Shown: positions 26,355-35,855, counted from the stretch's first letter. The stretch: DNA of 64,000 nt from Flavobacteriaceae bacterium (GCA_947446865.1 CANFHX010000005.1:62001-126000); one strand, 5' to 3'. A program made the numbers and translations. Notes: generated by a model not told the origin, from the letters alone.

Positions 26355-27170
26355 ATGAAAAAACTTATCTTGATAATTTTAGCAAGCTCTTTTGTAATAT
26401 CTTGTTCTACTAATTCTGCTAATGATAACAGCAATAATTCTAATAATACAGGTTTGCTTTTAAAGACAGTATCAGATGGTTCTGGAACTTCTACATTTTA
26501 TTATAATGGAAATAAGTTGATAAATACAATTGATTTAGATGGTACTACTTCAACTCTTACATATAATGGAGATTTAGTAAATAACGCAGAAACAAATGGA
26601 AGCAATTATCATAAATTAAGTATTATGAATTATTCTAATAATTTATTAATCTCAGAAAATTCTAATATTAATTCTAATATTAATTCTTCTGCTTCAAATT
26701 CAAATTCAAATTATACTTATAATTCAGATGGAAGTATAACTGAGTTATATTCAGATGCCTTTACTAATACTTCTGGAAACACATCGTATTATAATAATAA
26801 AACAATTCGATTTTATTTTAATGGAAATTGTATTAAGCAAGAATATTATAGCTCGATTAATAATGTGATGACTCTTAGTTCTTCAACAATATATACATAT
26901 GATAATAAAAACAATCCATTAAAAAATATTACAGGTTTTTATTCCTGGCAGAATCCACATGGAGGTAGTTTCAATAATAAAATAAGTGAAACGGAGAAAA
27001 ATGAATCAGGAGTAACTTTGAGAATTTCTCAATTCGCTTATCAGTATAATTCACAAGATTATCCAATCAGTTATACAGAGACAAGAACTCCATATACCCT
27101 TTCAACAAGTGGTACTTCATCAGTACCAGGAAATCCAACCACATATGTCACAGCTTTAACTTATTACTAA
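26355..27170 (+). CDS. Asn/Ser-rich lipoprotein (271 aa)
   Basis: MKKLILIILASSFVISCSTN carries a lipobox with Cys17. The body is rich in Asn, Ser, Thr and Tyr, with repeated short units such as NSNINSNINSS and blades like YNGNKLINTIDLDGTTSTLTYNGD. These recall the repeat proteins of Bacteroidota that carry RHS/YD-like strands, without the full YD motif. A -7 match TAAATTTG (26330-26337) lies 17 bp upstream. A strong terminator follows. It is probably an outer-membrane-anchored protein of unknown role. Confidence 0.75.
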   Translation: MKKLILIILASSFVISCSTNSANDNSNNSNNTGLLLKTVSDGSGTSTFYYNGNKLINTIDLDGTTSTLTYNGDLVNNAETNGSNYHKLSIMNYSNNLLISENSNINSNINSSASNSNSNYTYNSDGSITELYSDAFTNTSGNTSYYNNKTIRFYFNGNCIKQEYYSSINNVMTLSSSTIYTYDNKNNPLKNITGFYSWQNPHGGSFNNKISETEKNESGVTLRISQFAYQYNSQDYPISYTETRTPYTLSTSGTSSVPGNPTTYVTALTYY

Positions 27171-27200
27171 CATTAATAATTAAAATGAAATAGAAATAGA

Positions 27201-27233
27201 AAAAAACACAGCCATTAAAGCTGTGTTTTTTAT
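27201..27233 (+). terminator. Intrinsic terminator after the Asn/Ser-rich lipoprotein
   Basis: AAACACAGC pairs with GCTGTGTTT around CATTAAA (27204-27228), with an A run before and a T run after. Confidence 0.85.
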
Positions 27234-27455
27234 TACTTTCCGTTTCAAAGATTGCATTTCTTGATATTGATTTTTCCAAAATCTACAGGTGTCAGTGGTC
27301 AACTAGGTTTGTTGGTGTGTCATAGTCTTTGCTTCAACAACTTAATATAATAGTTATAAGCAGTAATAAAAAAATGTTTCATATCTTTAGTTTTTATAAC
27401 TATTCAAATTTAGTTTTTTATGTATAGTGTTGGTAAATGGTTTGATACAATATTA

Positions 27456-28571
27456 TTATTTTGGAGTCTCGGTTTTTAAATCTGCACTTTTAGCCCCTTT
27501 AGTTTTTAAAGTCTCAAGAAATTGATCGGTGAAATCAATTTTTAATTCAATCCACAAAGGCAAATGGTCGCTCATGTGAAAAGTGCGCCAAGATTCTAAT
27601 TTCCAATTTTTTGGCATGGCTTTATTTTCTTTTTTATATAAATCAGTTGCAACTTTTTTATAATAATTGGCATCATTAAAAACGGCATCATAAAAATTAA
27701 CGATGCCAATTTTAACCTCTTTATTTTCTTTATCGATGTCAATATCGGTCAGGGTTACATTATTCATGTTAAAAGCAATTTGATCAAAGGCTCTTGTCTT
27801 GCTAGAATTGGTAAAAATTTTATCTTTTAGTGGGTGTATGAAAAAACCTGTTTTGTTTTTATCATCACCAACAAGTGCTTTATGATATTGGTCACCAACG
27901 GTTTCAATATTAAAATCCCCTAATAATATATAGGAAACATCTTCTTTTTTGGCTCTTTCGTTTAGTTTGGTAGCAATTGCCTTGATTTCTTTTAGTCTAC
28001 GCACATTATCTTTTTCGCCTGTTGTGGCTTCTTTTTCTTCTGTTCCGTAGTAAATATGAACACTACATAAATTAAATTTAAACCAACTTGCTTGAAAGGC
28101 CACCGTAAATGGCGGTCGTGCAAAACCTTCCTCTAAGTCATACTCTTTTCGTTCTTTAGTATCTAAATATACTTCTCCCGCGATGTTTTTAAATTTTACT
28201 TTTCCAGTATTGAATATAAAAGCAATTCGCTCTCCACCACCCTCGGCATTGGGAGTATCAGTAACTATATAATCGTATTTATAGCCCAAAATGCTCATTA
28301 GTTTCATTAAAGCACTCATGTCATTGCCAATTTCTTGGACTGCAATTAAATCAAAAAACGAAATAATTTCTGCAATATACCAGTAGGATTCTTCCAATCG
28401 GTTTTCACTATTGGCAAATTTTCTTAAATTCCATGTACTAAGAAGTAAAGTACTTCTGTTGGTTCTGTTAGGCACTTCGTCCTTCAATTTCAAGCGTAAC
28501 TTTTGGAGATTTTCAATAATATGAATTCTATCTTCTTTCGCAATGTATTCTAAGGGTTTGTAATTAGGCAT
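27456..28571 (-). CDS. Endonuclease/exonuclease/phosphatase (EEP) family protein
   Basis: The DNase I-like fold is recognised by its catalytic motifs in order: STWNLRKFAN (about residues 45-54), AVQEIG (metal-binding Glu), VHIYYG, LLGDFNIE (about 217-224) and the closing SDHLPLWIEL. The family cleaves phosphodiesters in nucleic acids, inositol phosphates or lipids; the substrate cannot be told. No signal peptide is seen, so it is probably cytoplasmic. It begins 6 bp after the patatin-like stop codon, so the two genes probably form one transcript, perhaps joining a lipase and a phosphodiesterase in lipid processing (inference). Confidence 0.85.
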   Translation of the reverse strand: MPNYKPLEYIAKEDRIHIIENLQKLRLKLKDEVPNRTNRSTLLLSTWNLRKFANSENRLEESYWYIAEIISFFDLIAVQEIGNDMSALMKLMSILGYKYDYIVTDTPNAEGGGERIAFIFNTGKVKFKNIAGEVYLDTKERKEYDLEEGFARPPFTVAFQASWFKFNLCSVHIYYGTEEKEATTGEKDNVRRLKEIKAIATKLNERAKKEDVSYILLGDFNIETVGDQYHKALVGDDKNKTGFFIHPLKDKIFTNSSKTRAFDQIAFNMNNVTLTDIDIDKENKEVKIGIVNFYDAVFNDANYYKKVATDLYKKENKAMPKNWKLESWRTFHMSDHLPLWIELKIDFTDQFLETLKTKGAKSADLKTETPK

Positions 28572-28577
28572 AGTATT

Positions 28578-30491
28578 TTATTTTATTAGTTTTTTATCTT
28601 CCAAATCTTTTAGTATCCAAGAAATTGCTGCTTTAGCTGCTTTTTTGGCTATAGTTGTTTTGTTGGTTGCAATTATCAAATTAAATATTTTGCTACCCAT
28701 CCAACCTGTAATTTTTTTAAAGAATCCCTGGTGGTAGTGTTTTTCCATCCAATTTTCGGTTATAGGATGTTTTTTATCCGGAGTCGAATCACTGAATTTA
28801 TTAATAGTAAGATCTACCATTTTCTTAATTCGTTCTTCCAATTTTGGTGCTATTGAAAACAATTCTTCTGGATTGTAGATAGGCCATTCTTTAACAGTTC
28901 TTTGGTACGGATTTCGATCTACTTTTTCTAATTTATCTTTCAATTCATATAGATTTGGAATTATAGGTAGAAAAACCTTTTCTTTCCCTGTAGCCAAATC
29001 TTTTCTATTGAATTTAAAATATTCCACCATTTCGGGAGTCCAATTTCTATGAATCGGATGCACATTATTATTTTCGGGATCGTATTCAAAGGAGAAATAA
29101 ACTTTAAAAAAATTTCTAGCGTTATCTCTTCCCAAGAAAAAATCGTGATGTCTAAAATTAATATCCAAAAAACCGCCAAAGGCAAAAGCAGAAGAACATG
29201 CAATGGCATGGGGTTCCAGTTTAAATTTTTTGTCCACTTCATCTTTGTAATACCTAACCGGGTAAATTTCACCTCGCAAATAATGTTGGGTATGAAATTC
29301 TAGCATTTCCCTTCTTTTAACTTTCGATTGGTCTTGAAGCGTACCTAATATTGATGGAATAACACTAAAAATGTCGTCGGGTTGTTTGTATTCTGTTAAA
29401 TTATAGTCATGATCCGGAAAGGGATCAATCATGATTAATCCAAACTTATCATAATCGCCTTCTTTCTTTTCTCCATAACGTTCTTTTAAAACATTCAACA
29501 CTTCTCCGATGGGTTCGTTATTGATTGCGCCACCATCAACCCCTATAAATTGAAAGGGATTAGAAAGAGTATCAAACTCAATTCTAGGATTTTGAGGAAT
29601 ATTCTCTGGTTGTATTTTATCGTTAATTAATTTTCTGGAATTATTTTTAATGTACTCCACCGTAAACTCATCATTAAAAAACTTTCTAAAACTCAAGCCT
29701 ATCGGAAAAGCACCAGTAGCAATGGTCGCTAATTTCAATCGTTCAACTTCTTTTTTATTGACAAAAGGGTCTAACGGGAGATAAAAGTCTTTGTGTAAAG
29801 GATTTGAAGCATCGTAATCTAATTTAAAATGAGAAATCACAAAATGTTCAAACGTGTTGTATTTTGGATTGTCCTTTTTAATTTTTAAAGTTCCAAACGG
29901 AGTAGAAAAGTCAATTGGCAAAGGCACACTTCTTAACATAGTTTGCGACAGCAGAATTTCTAATTCTTTAGAAATATAGTTTGGCATTTTTTTGCTTTCT
30001 CCAACATCATCAATAAAAGCAGCATCACAAATGGCATCAATAAAATTGGAATTTAAAAGCGAAGGGATTTTATCCGATGATAAATCGTCAAGGGCAAATG
30101 TTTTTTCAAACAATTTTATCTTTTCATTTTCTTTATCTCCCATTAAAACCCAACTATCATAGAGCAAATTATCTTTAATAGCAGTTATATTGGTTGGGTC
30201 AACAACAGGATTAATCTTTCCCTTCAAGGCATAAATGGTAGCCATTGCCGTGGTCATTCCTCCAGCAGAAGCACCACCCATTACATCAATAATTACGTTA
30301 TGTTTTGGGATGTATTTTAAAATTTCTTCATACCAACCCTCAGGAAGTTTATTTTCTTTAGAATTTTCCCACAAATCCAAAATTTCAAACAGATAATCCA
30401 TCGCTCCTGCGGTATAGCATCCTGCAGAAACTGCTCCGGCCATGGTTAATCCAATGTGGAATTCCTCAGTTTTACTAGTGTTATTAGCCAT
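28578..30491 (-). CDS. Patatin-like phospholipase
   Basis: This predicted serine lipid acyl hydrolase uses a Ser-Asp dyad. The N terminus carries the glycine-rich oxyanion loop (GLTMAGAVSAGCYTAGAMDYL, split here as residues 14-26 and on). The nucleophile elbow is G-A-S75-A-G-G, and the dyad Asp lies in GVDGGAINNEP near residue 317. At 637 aa it is longer than minimal patatins, with a large C-terminal region around KFNRKDLATGKEK and a weakly hydrophobic end. No signal peptide is seen. It is the first gene of a two-gene minus-strand unit. It lies just outside the proposed integrated element. Confidence 0.85.
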   Translation of the reverse strand: MANNTSKTEEFHIGLTMAGAVSAGCYTAGAMDYLFEILDLWENSKENKLPEGWYEEILKYIPKHNVIIDVMGGASAGGMTTAMATIYALKGKINPVVDPTNITAIKDNLLYDSWVLMGDKENEKIKLFEKTFALDDLSSDKIPSLLNSNFIDAICDAAFIDDVGESKKMPNYISKELEILLSQTMLRSVPLPIDFSTPFGTLKIKKDNPKYNTFEHFVISHFKLDYDASNPLHKDFYLPLDPFVNKKEVERLKLATIATGAFPIGLSFRKFFNDEFTVEYIKNNSRKLINDKIQPENIPQNPRIEFDTLSNPFQFIGVDGGAINNEPIGEVLNVLKERYGEKKEGDYDKFGLIMIDPFPDHDYNLTEYKQPDDIFSVIPSILGTLQDQSKVKRREMLEFHTQHYLRGEIYPVRYYKDEVDKKFKLEPHAIACSSAFAFGGFLDINFRHHDFFLGRDNARNFFKVYFSFEYDPENNNVHPIHRNWTPEMVEYFKFNRKDLATGKEKVFLPIIPNLYELKDKLEKVDRNPYQRTVKEWPIYNPEELFSIAPKLEERIKKMVDLTINKFSDSTPDKKHPITENWMEKHYHQGFFKKITGWMGSKIFNLIIATNKTTIAKKAAKAAISWILKDLEDKKLIK

Positions 30492-30679
30492 GTTATTTTC
30501 AATTAAAGATTAATAATACTATTAAATTTAAAAAAAATAATAAAGCCAGTCAATAGGTTACAAATAAATTTTCAGTTTAAAATGTAGGTTAGAGTAGTTT
30601 TTTGAGGTGATTTAGAAAATGGAAATAATGAAGAATTTGAAGAAAAATATATTGTTTTGGGAAATTAATTCATAAAATT

Positions 30680-30708
30680 CTAATCACCGCAAAATTTGCG
30701 GTGATTAG
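30680..30708. repeat. Perfect 14-bp inverted repeat upstream of the patatin gene
   Basis: CTAATCACCGCAAA and its exact complement are separated by one base. There is no convincing T run on either side, so it is more likely an operator or structural element than a terminator. It lies in the gap 30492-31184. The remainder of that gap holds the proposed attachment site (30766-30783), a GAGGTACAAA motif (30817-30826) and the 26-bp tandem repeat. Confidence 0.6.
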
Positions 30709-30765
30709 GAGTATTATTTACCGCAAAAAATTTAAATAAATTGGAAATTAAAAAGTAGATTTTAC

Positions 30766-30783
30766 TTGCCGATACAGGAAGTT
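30766..30783 (-). repeat. Proposed distal attachment site (mnmE-tail copy)
   Basis: It shares TTGCCGATACAG with the mnmE end, and the next bases match (AAGTT) if one extra G is allowed. On the minus strand 30777-30763 reads TGT ATC GGC AAG TAA, i.e. C-I-G-K-stop. It differs synonymously from the resident mnmE tail (GGC AAA TAG), as expected if it came with the element or a former host. Confidence 0.75.
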
Positions 30784-31119
30784 GTTTCTCTTTTATTTAT
30801 AGGGGTTAGGGGCTTTGAGGTACAAATTGGATACATTTTAATAATATTAGTCATTTCAAATTTCTTTTTTATGTATTAATATTATCAATTTCATTTCCAT
30901 AAGATATAATTAAAAATATCTTACTTTAGTTTTTAAATTTTTGTTAAAATTTTATCATGGATTTATTTCATGAATTCTTAAATTTCTCTAAAAATTTTTT
31001 CGAAGATAGTAATTAGTGTGTTGAGTAATATAATTTAATATTTTTCTAAAATCTTAGTTTAATATATTTTTATGAATTTGAGGTTTGAAAAAGACAACAT
31101 AGAATTGCGATAGAATTGA

Positions 31120-31182
31120 ATTATAATTTTGTAATCAAAATTATAATCACAATTTTGTAATCAAAATTATAATCACAATTTT
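31120..31182. repeat. 26-bp tandem repeat directly upstream of the 412-aa T9SS gene
   Basis: One full 26-bp unit (31137-31162, starting AAAATTATAATCAC) is preceded by a partial unit (31120-31136) and followed by 20 bp of another (31163-31182). It ends 2 bp before the start codon at 31185. The unit is itself a near-inverted repeat (AAAATTATAATCACAATTTT), so it could be a binding site array. A two-component system is encoded next to it. Confidence 0.8.
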
Positions 31183-31184
31183 AG

Positions 31185-32423
31185 ATGAAAAACATTTTAT
31201 TCTTAGCTTTCTTAATCATATCATTAAATACTAATGCTCAAATCAAAATTTTGTTTGATGCCTCTAAAGCTGAAAGTGCAGGAAATGCGGATTGGGTTAT
31301 TGATGCTGACATACATAATATAGGTTTTTCATCAGGTCCCGCAATAGTTGGAACAGGAAATGAAGCCAATCCACAAAGAATACCAACTCCTTTACAGTCT
31401 AACATAACAGCATCTACACCTGAAGATTATTGGAATGGTGGATTGTCTAATTGGGGAATTGATTGTGTAAAACTAGGTTATGTTGTAGAAAGTTTGCCTT
31501 ATAATGGTCAAATTACTTATGGTGTAGCTTCTAATTTGCAGGATTTAAGCCATTATAAAGTATTTGTAATTGATGAGCCCAATATCTCATTTACAGCCAC
31601 AGAGAAAGCCGCTATTATAAGTTTCGTTCAAAATGGTGGAGGATTGTGTATTATTGCCGACCATACTATTTCTGATAGGAATAATGATGGAGTTGATTCG
31701 CCACAAGTTTTAAATGATTTAATGAGTAATAACACAGTACAAAATGACCCTTTCGGGATTGCATTTGATTACAATGATATTTCTCAAACTTCGTCTAATA
31801 TTGCCAATCTACCTACTAATTCTATACTCCATGGAACAGCAGGGAATGTTACACAAGTAAAATGGTCAAGTGGAACAACAATGACTTTAAATAACACTCA
31901 AAATAGTACCGCTACGGGGTTAGTATATAAAGCCAGCTCTAGTACAACTGGATTAATCAATGTATTATGCGCTTCAGCAACATATCAAAACGGTAAAGTA
32001 GTTGCCATTGGCGATAGTTCTATTCCGGATGATGGGACTGGTGATAGTGGAGACACGCTTTATAATGGTTATATAGTTGATGCAGGCGGGAATCATCAAA
32101 AACTGTTAATGAATGCAATTATTTGGCTAGCTAGTGCAAGTCCGTTAAGTGTTGGAATTTCTAGTTTAACCGATATTAAATTTACCATAGCCCCTAATCC
32201 TATTCAAAATAAAGAGTTGAAGTTTACCTATGTGAATTCAGATAATGAGCCTACGCAACTTTTTATTTATGATACATTAGGTAGAACCATAAAACAAATG
32301 GCATTATCAAATGATGCTATTAATTTAGGTTTTATTACCATGACTGATTTGAAATCAGGAGTTTACTTTTGTAAAGTTTCTAATGCTACAAAATCTAAAG
32401 TTTTGCGGTTTGTAGTTCAATAA
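31185..32423 (+). CDS. Secreted T9SS protein with glutamine-amidotransferase/ThuA-like domain (412 aa)
   Basis: A signal peptide (MKNILFLAFLIISLNTNAQ) leads into an alpha/beta domain (about 20-325) with KILFDASKAESAGNADWVID, HYKVFVIDEPNISFTATEKAAIISFVQNGGGLCIIADH and KVVAIGDSSIPDDGTGDSG. The layout (F-V-x-N-G-G-G-L) resembles DUF4350/ThuA-type class I amidotransferase-like folds used in sugar-related proteins, but catalytic residues are not certain. The C-terminal ~80 residues form a T9SS sorting domain (IAPNPIQNKELKF to KVLRFVVQ). It is the first cargo gene inside the left end of the element, 52 bp upstream of the response regulator. Confidence 0.78.
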   Translation: MKNILFLAFLIISLNTNAQIKILFDASKAESAGNADWVIDADIHNIGFSSGPAIVGTGNEANPQRIPTPLQSNITASTPEDYWNGGLSNWGIDCVKLGYVVESLPYNGQITYGVASNLQDLSHYKVFVIDEPNISFTATEKAAIISFVQNGGGLCIIADHTISDRNNDGVDSPQVLNDLMSNNTVQNDPFGIAFDYNDISQTSSNIANLPTNSILHGTAGNVTQVKWSSGTTMTLNNTQNSTATGLVYKASSSTTGLINVLCASATYQNGKVVAIGDSSIPDDGTGDSGDTLYNGYIVDAGGNHQKLLMNAIIWLASASPLSVGISSLTDIKFTIAPNPIQNKELKFTYVNSDNEPTQLFIYDTLGRTIKQMALSNDAINLGFITMTDLKSGVYFCKVSNATKSKVLRFVVQ

Positions 32424-32444
32424 ATACGATTATATAATTTACTG

Positions 32445-32452
32445 TAGATTTG
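32445..32452 (+). promoter_or_regulatory. Possible -7 element before the response regulator gene
   Basis: TAGATTTG fits TAnnTTTG and lies 23 bp before the ATG at 32476. No matching TTG lies at the proper distance. It would allow the two-component genes to be transcribed apart from the T9SS gene. Confidence 0.35.
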
Positions 32453-32475
32453 TATTACTACTTACTTTACCAACT

Positions 32476-33156
32476 ATGAAAATATTATTAATCGAAGATG
32501 AATTGGAATTGCAAAAAAGTATCCAACAATACTTTGAAATGGAAGGTAATGTTGTTGAAGTTGCTTCTGATTATGGTAAAGCAGAGCAGAAAATAGCGAT
32601 TTATGACTATGATTGCATCTTGGTAGATATTACGTTGCCCAATGGTTCTGGATTGGATTTAATCAAAGAAATAAAGCTGAAGAAATCAAAAGCTGGAATT
32701 ATTATCATTTCGGCAAAAAATTCGATTGATGATAAGATTTATGGTTTAGATTTAGGTGCGGATGATTATTTGCCTAAACCTTTTCATTTGTCGGAACTTA
32801 ATTCCCGAATAAAAGCCTTAATTAGACGAAAAAGTTTTGATGGTAATTTAGAAATTATTGTCAATGAAATTAAAATTCTTCCAGTTGAAAGAAGTGTTTT
32901 TGTTCATAATAAAGCAGTGATTTTGACCTCTAAAGAATATGATTTACTACTTTATTTTATAGCCAATAAAAATCGTGTGGTTAGTAAAAATGCTTTAGCG
33001 GAACATCTTTGGGGGGACAACGCCGATAGATTGGATAATTTTGATTTTATATACAACCATGTAAAAAATCTACGAAAAAAGTTACTGGAAAAAAAATGTG
33101 AAGATTATCTGAAAACCATCTACGGAATAGGTTATAATTTTAAAACTGTGGAATGA
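32476..33156 (+). CDS. OmpR-family response regulator
   Basis: This is a 226-aa DNA-binding transcription factor. The receiver domain has the acidic pair E7-D8, the phosphoacceptor D51 in CILVDITLPNGSG and the conserved Lys in PKPF after GADDYL. The C-terminal winged-helix (about 130-225) has LTSKEYDLLLYFIANKNRVVSK and ends YLKTIYGIGYNF, the usual OmpR/PhoB pattern. Its stop codon overlaps the kinase start by 4 bp, so they are translationally coupled partners. Likely targets are its own operon and the adjacent efflux genes; the 26-bp repeat at 31120-31182 is a candidate site. Confidence 0.95.
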   Translation: MKILLIEDELELQKSIQQYFEMEGNVVEVASDYGKAEQKIAIYDYDCILVDITLPNGSGLDLIKEIKLKKSKAGIIIISAKNSIDDKIYGLDLGADDYLPKPFHLSELNSRIKALIRRKSFDGNLEIIVNEIKILPVERSVFVHNKAVILTSKEYDLLLYFIANKNRVVSKNALAEHLWGDNADRLDNFDFIYNHVKNLRKKLLEKKCEDYLKTIYGIGYNFKTVE

Positions 33157-34424
33157 AATTACTAGCTAAAACCAGTCTTTACTACCTGTTATTCAGCATT
33201 CCAATATTAATATTGTCGGGTTTTGTTTGTTATTACATCGTCACAAAAGAGGTGCAGGATGGAAATAATGAGTTACTATTAAATCGTTCAGCACAAGTTG
33301 AGCAATACTTAAAAGAAAATGAAGCAGTAGCTTTGAAGTTAATCACCAAAAGCGGTGAAGCTCAAATTAAAACCATTTCCAAATTTAATCCTAAAGCAGT
33401 AGCTAAACCTGTGTTTGCAGATACGTTAATTTTGGATAAAAAAGAAAATGAATTAGCACCGAACAGGATGATTACATCCAATGTTTCCTTTAGAAATACC
33501 AATTATCAAATTAAGATTTGGCGTAGCACTATAGAATTTGACGAATTGGTTAGAGGGATATTTTACCTGCTTGTTTTTATATTGTTTTTTCTTTTTCTGA
33601 TTTCGATGCTTATTAATTTTTGGGTTTCTAAAACCTTGTGGAAACCATTTTACAAGACTGTATCTTCTTTAAAGGAATTTCGTGCCAGTGACGATGTGTT
33701 ACCTAATTTTGAATTAACGACTATAAAAGAATTTTCAGCTTTGAATGATTCCCTCAGTGCTATGATGGATAAAATGATGTCTGATTATAACAGTCAAAAA
33801 CGATTTACTGAAAATGCTTCACATGAAATACAAACGCCATTGGCAGTTATAAAATCTAAGGTTGATTTGCTTATTCAATCGGAGAATTTGAAAGACTATG
33901 AAATGAAGTTAATAGCCGGTATTGAAGATGCTTGCTCTAAATTAATACGTTTAAACCAATCCCTTTTATTATTGACTAAAATTGAAAACAGACAATTTAA
34001 AACTACTGAAAAGGTGTCTGTCGAAAAAATAATTGATAATTCGTTAGTTTTATTTGAAGAGCATATTAAAGCTAATAAAATAGTTGTACTCAAAAACATC
34101 GAAGAAGATTTTTTAATAACTATGAATCCTGATTTATGTTTGATACTAATTAATAATTTATTACAAAATGCCATTAGACATAATGTAGCAGAGGGAAGTA
34201 TTGTGATTTTTATTAAAGCTACCAGTCTAACTATACATAACACAGGTATTGAGGAACCATTGAACATGGCATTACTTTTTAAACGTTTTCAAAAAAACTC
34301 CACATCACATTTATCCATTGGATTGGGTTTATCCATTGCAAATGAAATCGCTGAAGTAAGTGGATTATCGCTAAAATATAAATTCATTGCCAATAGGCAT
34401 CGGTTTACATTAACGAATAAATAA
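33153..34424 (+). CDS. Sensor histidine kinase
   Basis: The inner-membrane kinase is the partner of the response regulator. It has a first membrane helix (about 8-30), a periplasmic sensor region (~31-130) and a second helix (about 133-155). The HisKA box FTENASHEIQTPLAVIKSK holds the phosphoacceptor H224. The HATPase domain has the N-box NLLQNAIRHN and the G-box IGLGLSIANEIAE. At 423 aa it is a compact BaeS/QseC-like kinase. The signal is unknown. The PepSY-like protein encoded next could interact with the periplasmic domain, as occurs in some Bacteroidota clusters (inference). Confidence 0.93.
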   Translation: MKLLAKTSLYYLLFSIPILILSGFVCYYIVTKEVQDGNNELLLNRSAQVEQYLKENEAVALKLITKSGEAQIKTISKFNPKAVAKPVFADTLILDKKENELAPNRMITSNVSFRNTNYQIKIWRSTIEFDELVRGIFYLLVFILFFLFLISMLINFWVSKTLWKPFYKTVSSLKEFRASDDVLPNFELTTIKEFSALNDSLSAMMDKMMSDYNSQKRFTENASHEIQTPLAVIKSKVDLLIQSENLKDYEMKLIAGIEDACSKLIRLNQSLLLLTKIENRQFKTTEKVSVEKIIDNSLVLFEEHIKANKIVVLKNIEEDFLITMNPDLCLILINNLLQNAIRHNVAEGSIVIFIKATSLTIHNTGIEEPLNMALLFKRFQKNSTSHLSIGLGLSIANEIAEVSGLSLKYKFIANRHRFTLTNK

Positions 34425-34516
34425 CAATTGCCACAGTATTAGAATAGAATCAAAATAGATTTGATTATTAGGTTTGTACTGTAAAATAATTTACAATAAA
34501 ATTAAATAAAGATATT

Positions 34517-34936
34517 ATGAAAAAAGTAATGATGATTTTAGCAATTGTATTTATATACAGTTGCTCTTTTGCAAGCACACCACCAAAAGTGGTATCTGAT
34601 GCTTTTACGAAAAAATTCCCTACGGCAACGAAAGTTAGTTGGGGTAAGGAAGGTCCAAAGGAATGGGAGGCAGAATTCACGCTCAATGGCGAAAAAATTT
34701 CTGCTAATTTCGGTCAAGATGGTACTTGGTTAGAAACGGAACAAGAAATTAAAGCTTCAAGTTTACCCGCAGCCGTTTTAGCTAACGTTAAAATGAAATA
34801 TAGTGATTGGAAAATTGCAGAAGCAGATAAAACGGAAACTGCTAAACACGGAATCATTTATGAACTTGACCTGAAAAAAGGATTAAAAAGTAAAAGCCTT
34901 GCTTTTAAAGCAGATGGCACAGCTGTAAAAGAATAA
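34517..34936 (+). CDS. PepSY-like periplasmic protein (139 aa)
   Basis: The signal peptide ends near S-F-A-S. The mature domain matches the PepSY-like (DUF2874) pattern of Bacteroidota: FTKKFPTATKVSWGKEGPKEWEAEF, then LNGEKISANFGQDGTWLETEQEI, then a second half with ANVKMKYSDWKIAEADKTE and YELDLKKGLKSKSLAFKADG. These small proteins bind no known ligand for certain and are often beside two-component or metal-related genes. -7 matches TAGATTTG (34456-34463) and TAGGTTTG (34469-34476) upstream suggest separate expression. An intrinsic terminator follows directly. Confidence 0.88.
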   Translation: MKKVMMILAIVFIYSCSFASTPPKVVSDAFTKKFPTATKVSWGKEGPKEWEAEFTLNGEKISANFGQDGTWLETEQEIKASSLPAAVLANVKMKYSDWKIAEADKTETAKHGIIYELDLKKGLKSKSLAFKADGTAVKE

Positions 34937-34964
34937 TTTTAAACTTTTAGTTTTAAAATAAAAT

Positions 34965-34998
34965 GGGAGTTAGTGTAAAAACTGGCTTCCTTTTTTTT
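34965..34998 (+). terminator. Intrinsic terminator after the PepSY-like gene
   Basis: A 10-bp stem (34965-34974 with 34981-34990, three G-U pairs) and GTAAAA loop are followed by eight T (34991-34998). It separates the two-component/PepSY unit from the PAP2-efflux unit. Confidence 0.75.
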
Positions 34999-35090
34999 AT
35001 ATAATTTTTCTTAAACTCACATAGATTTTAAATAGAATTGTATTTCATATTTGTGTCATTCAAATTAAAAAACAGTAATTATCAATTTTG

Positions 35091-35855
35091 ATGAGCATCC
35101 CTACAAAAAATCTAATTTTACTAATTTTAGTACTCCCATTTTATTTATTAAATGCGCAGGAACTGTCAAAAAAAGACAGCATAAGCAATGAAAATTTAAA
35201 GTTTAAATATAAACAATTAATTATTCCAACCTTATTGATTGGCTATGGAGTTATTGGTTTAGCAAGTGATGATTTAAAGGATTTCAATTTAGGAATACGA
35301 AATGAAGTGACAGACGACATTGATGGCAAACTTACCATTGATGATTATTCACAATACGCTCCCGCATTGTCGGTTTATGCTTTAAATTTATGCGGAATAA
35401 AAGGCAAAAATAATTTGCGTGACAGGAGTATAATTCTTGGTACATCTTACTTATTAATGTCAGGCACAGTGATGGGTTTAAAGTCGTCAACCAAAGTGGA
35501 ACGCCCCGATGGGAGTGGTTTTAATTCATTTCCTTCAGGTCATACCGCTACAGCTTTTGCAGGAGCAGAATTTATGTGGCAAGAATATAAAGATGTTTCT
35601 GTTTGGTATGGAATATCAGGATATATTGTAGCTACTGGAACAGGGTTTTTCAGAATTTATAACAATAAACACTGGTTAACAGATGTAGCCGCAGGTGCTG
35701 GAATAGGAATTTTAAGTACTAAAGTGGCTTACTGGATTTTCCCTTATGTAAATAAACATATTTTTAAATCTAAAAAGAATATCAGTACAGGAATGATTGC
35801 TCCTTTTTATAACGGAAATCAAATGGGCTTAGGCATGATTTTAAATCTAAAATAA
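35091..35855 (+). CDS. PAP2-family membrane phosphatase
   Basis: The ATG at 35091 is preferred over the TTG one codon before it. It has an N-terminal signal/anchor (LILLILVLPFYLLNAQ) and the type 2 phosphatidic acid phosphatase motifs: KSSTKVERPDGSGFNSFPSGHTATAFAGA (KxxxxxxRP and PSGH) and FFRIYNNKHWLTDVAAGAGIG (SRxxxxxH-D variant, here RIYNNKHWLTD). It would dephosphorylate lipid phosphates such as undecaprenyl pyrophosphate or lipid A at the periplasmic face. At 255 aa it is a typical Bacteroidota member. It is the first gene of the efflux unit, suggesting an envelope-stress theme. Confidence 0.9.
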   Translation: MSIPTKNLILLILVLPFYLLNAQELSKKDSISNENLKFKYKQLIIPTLLIGYGVIGLASDDLKDFNLGIRNEVTDDIDGKLTIDDYSQYAPALSVYALNLCGIKGKNNLRDRSIILGTSYLLMSGTVMGLKSSTKVERPDGSGFNSFPSGHTATAFAGAEFMWQEYKDVSVWYGISGYIVATGTGFFRIYNNKHWLTDVAAGAGIGILSTKVAYWIFPYVNKHIFKSKKNISTGMIAPFYNGNQMGLGMILNLK

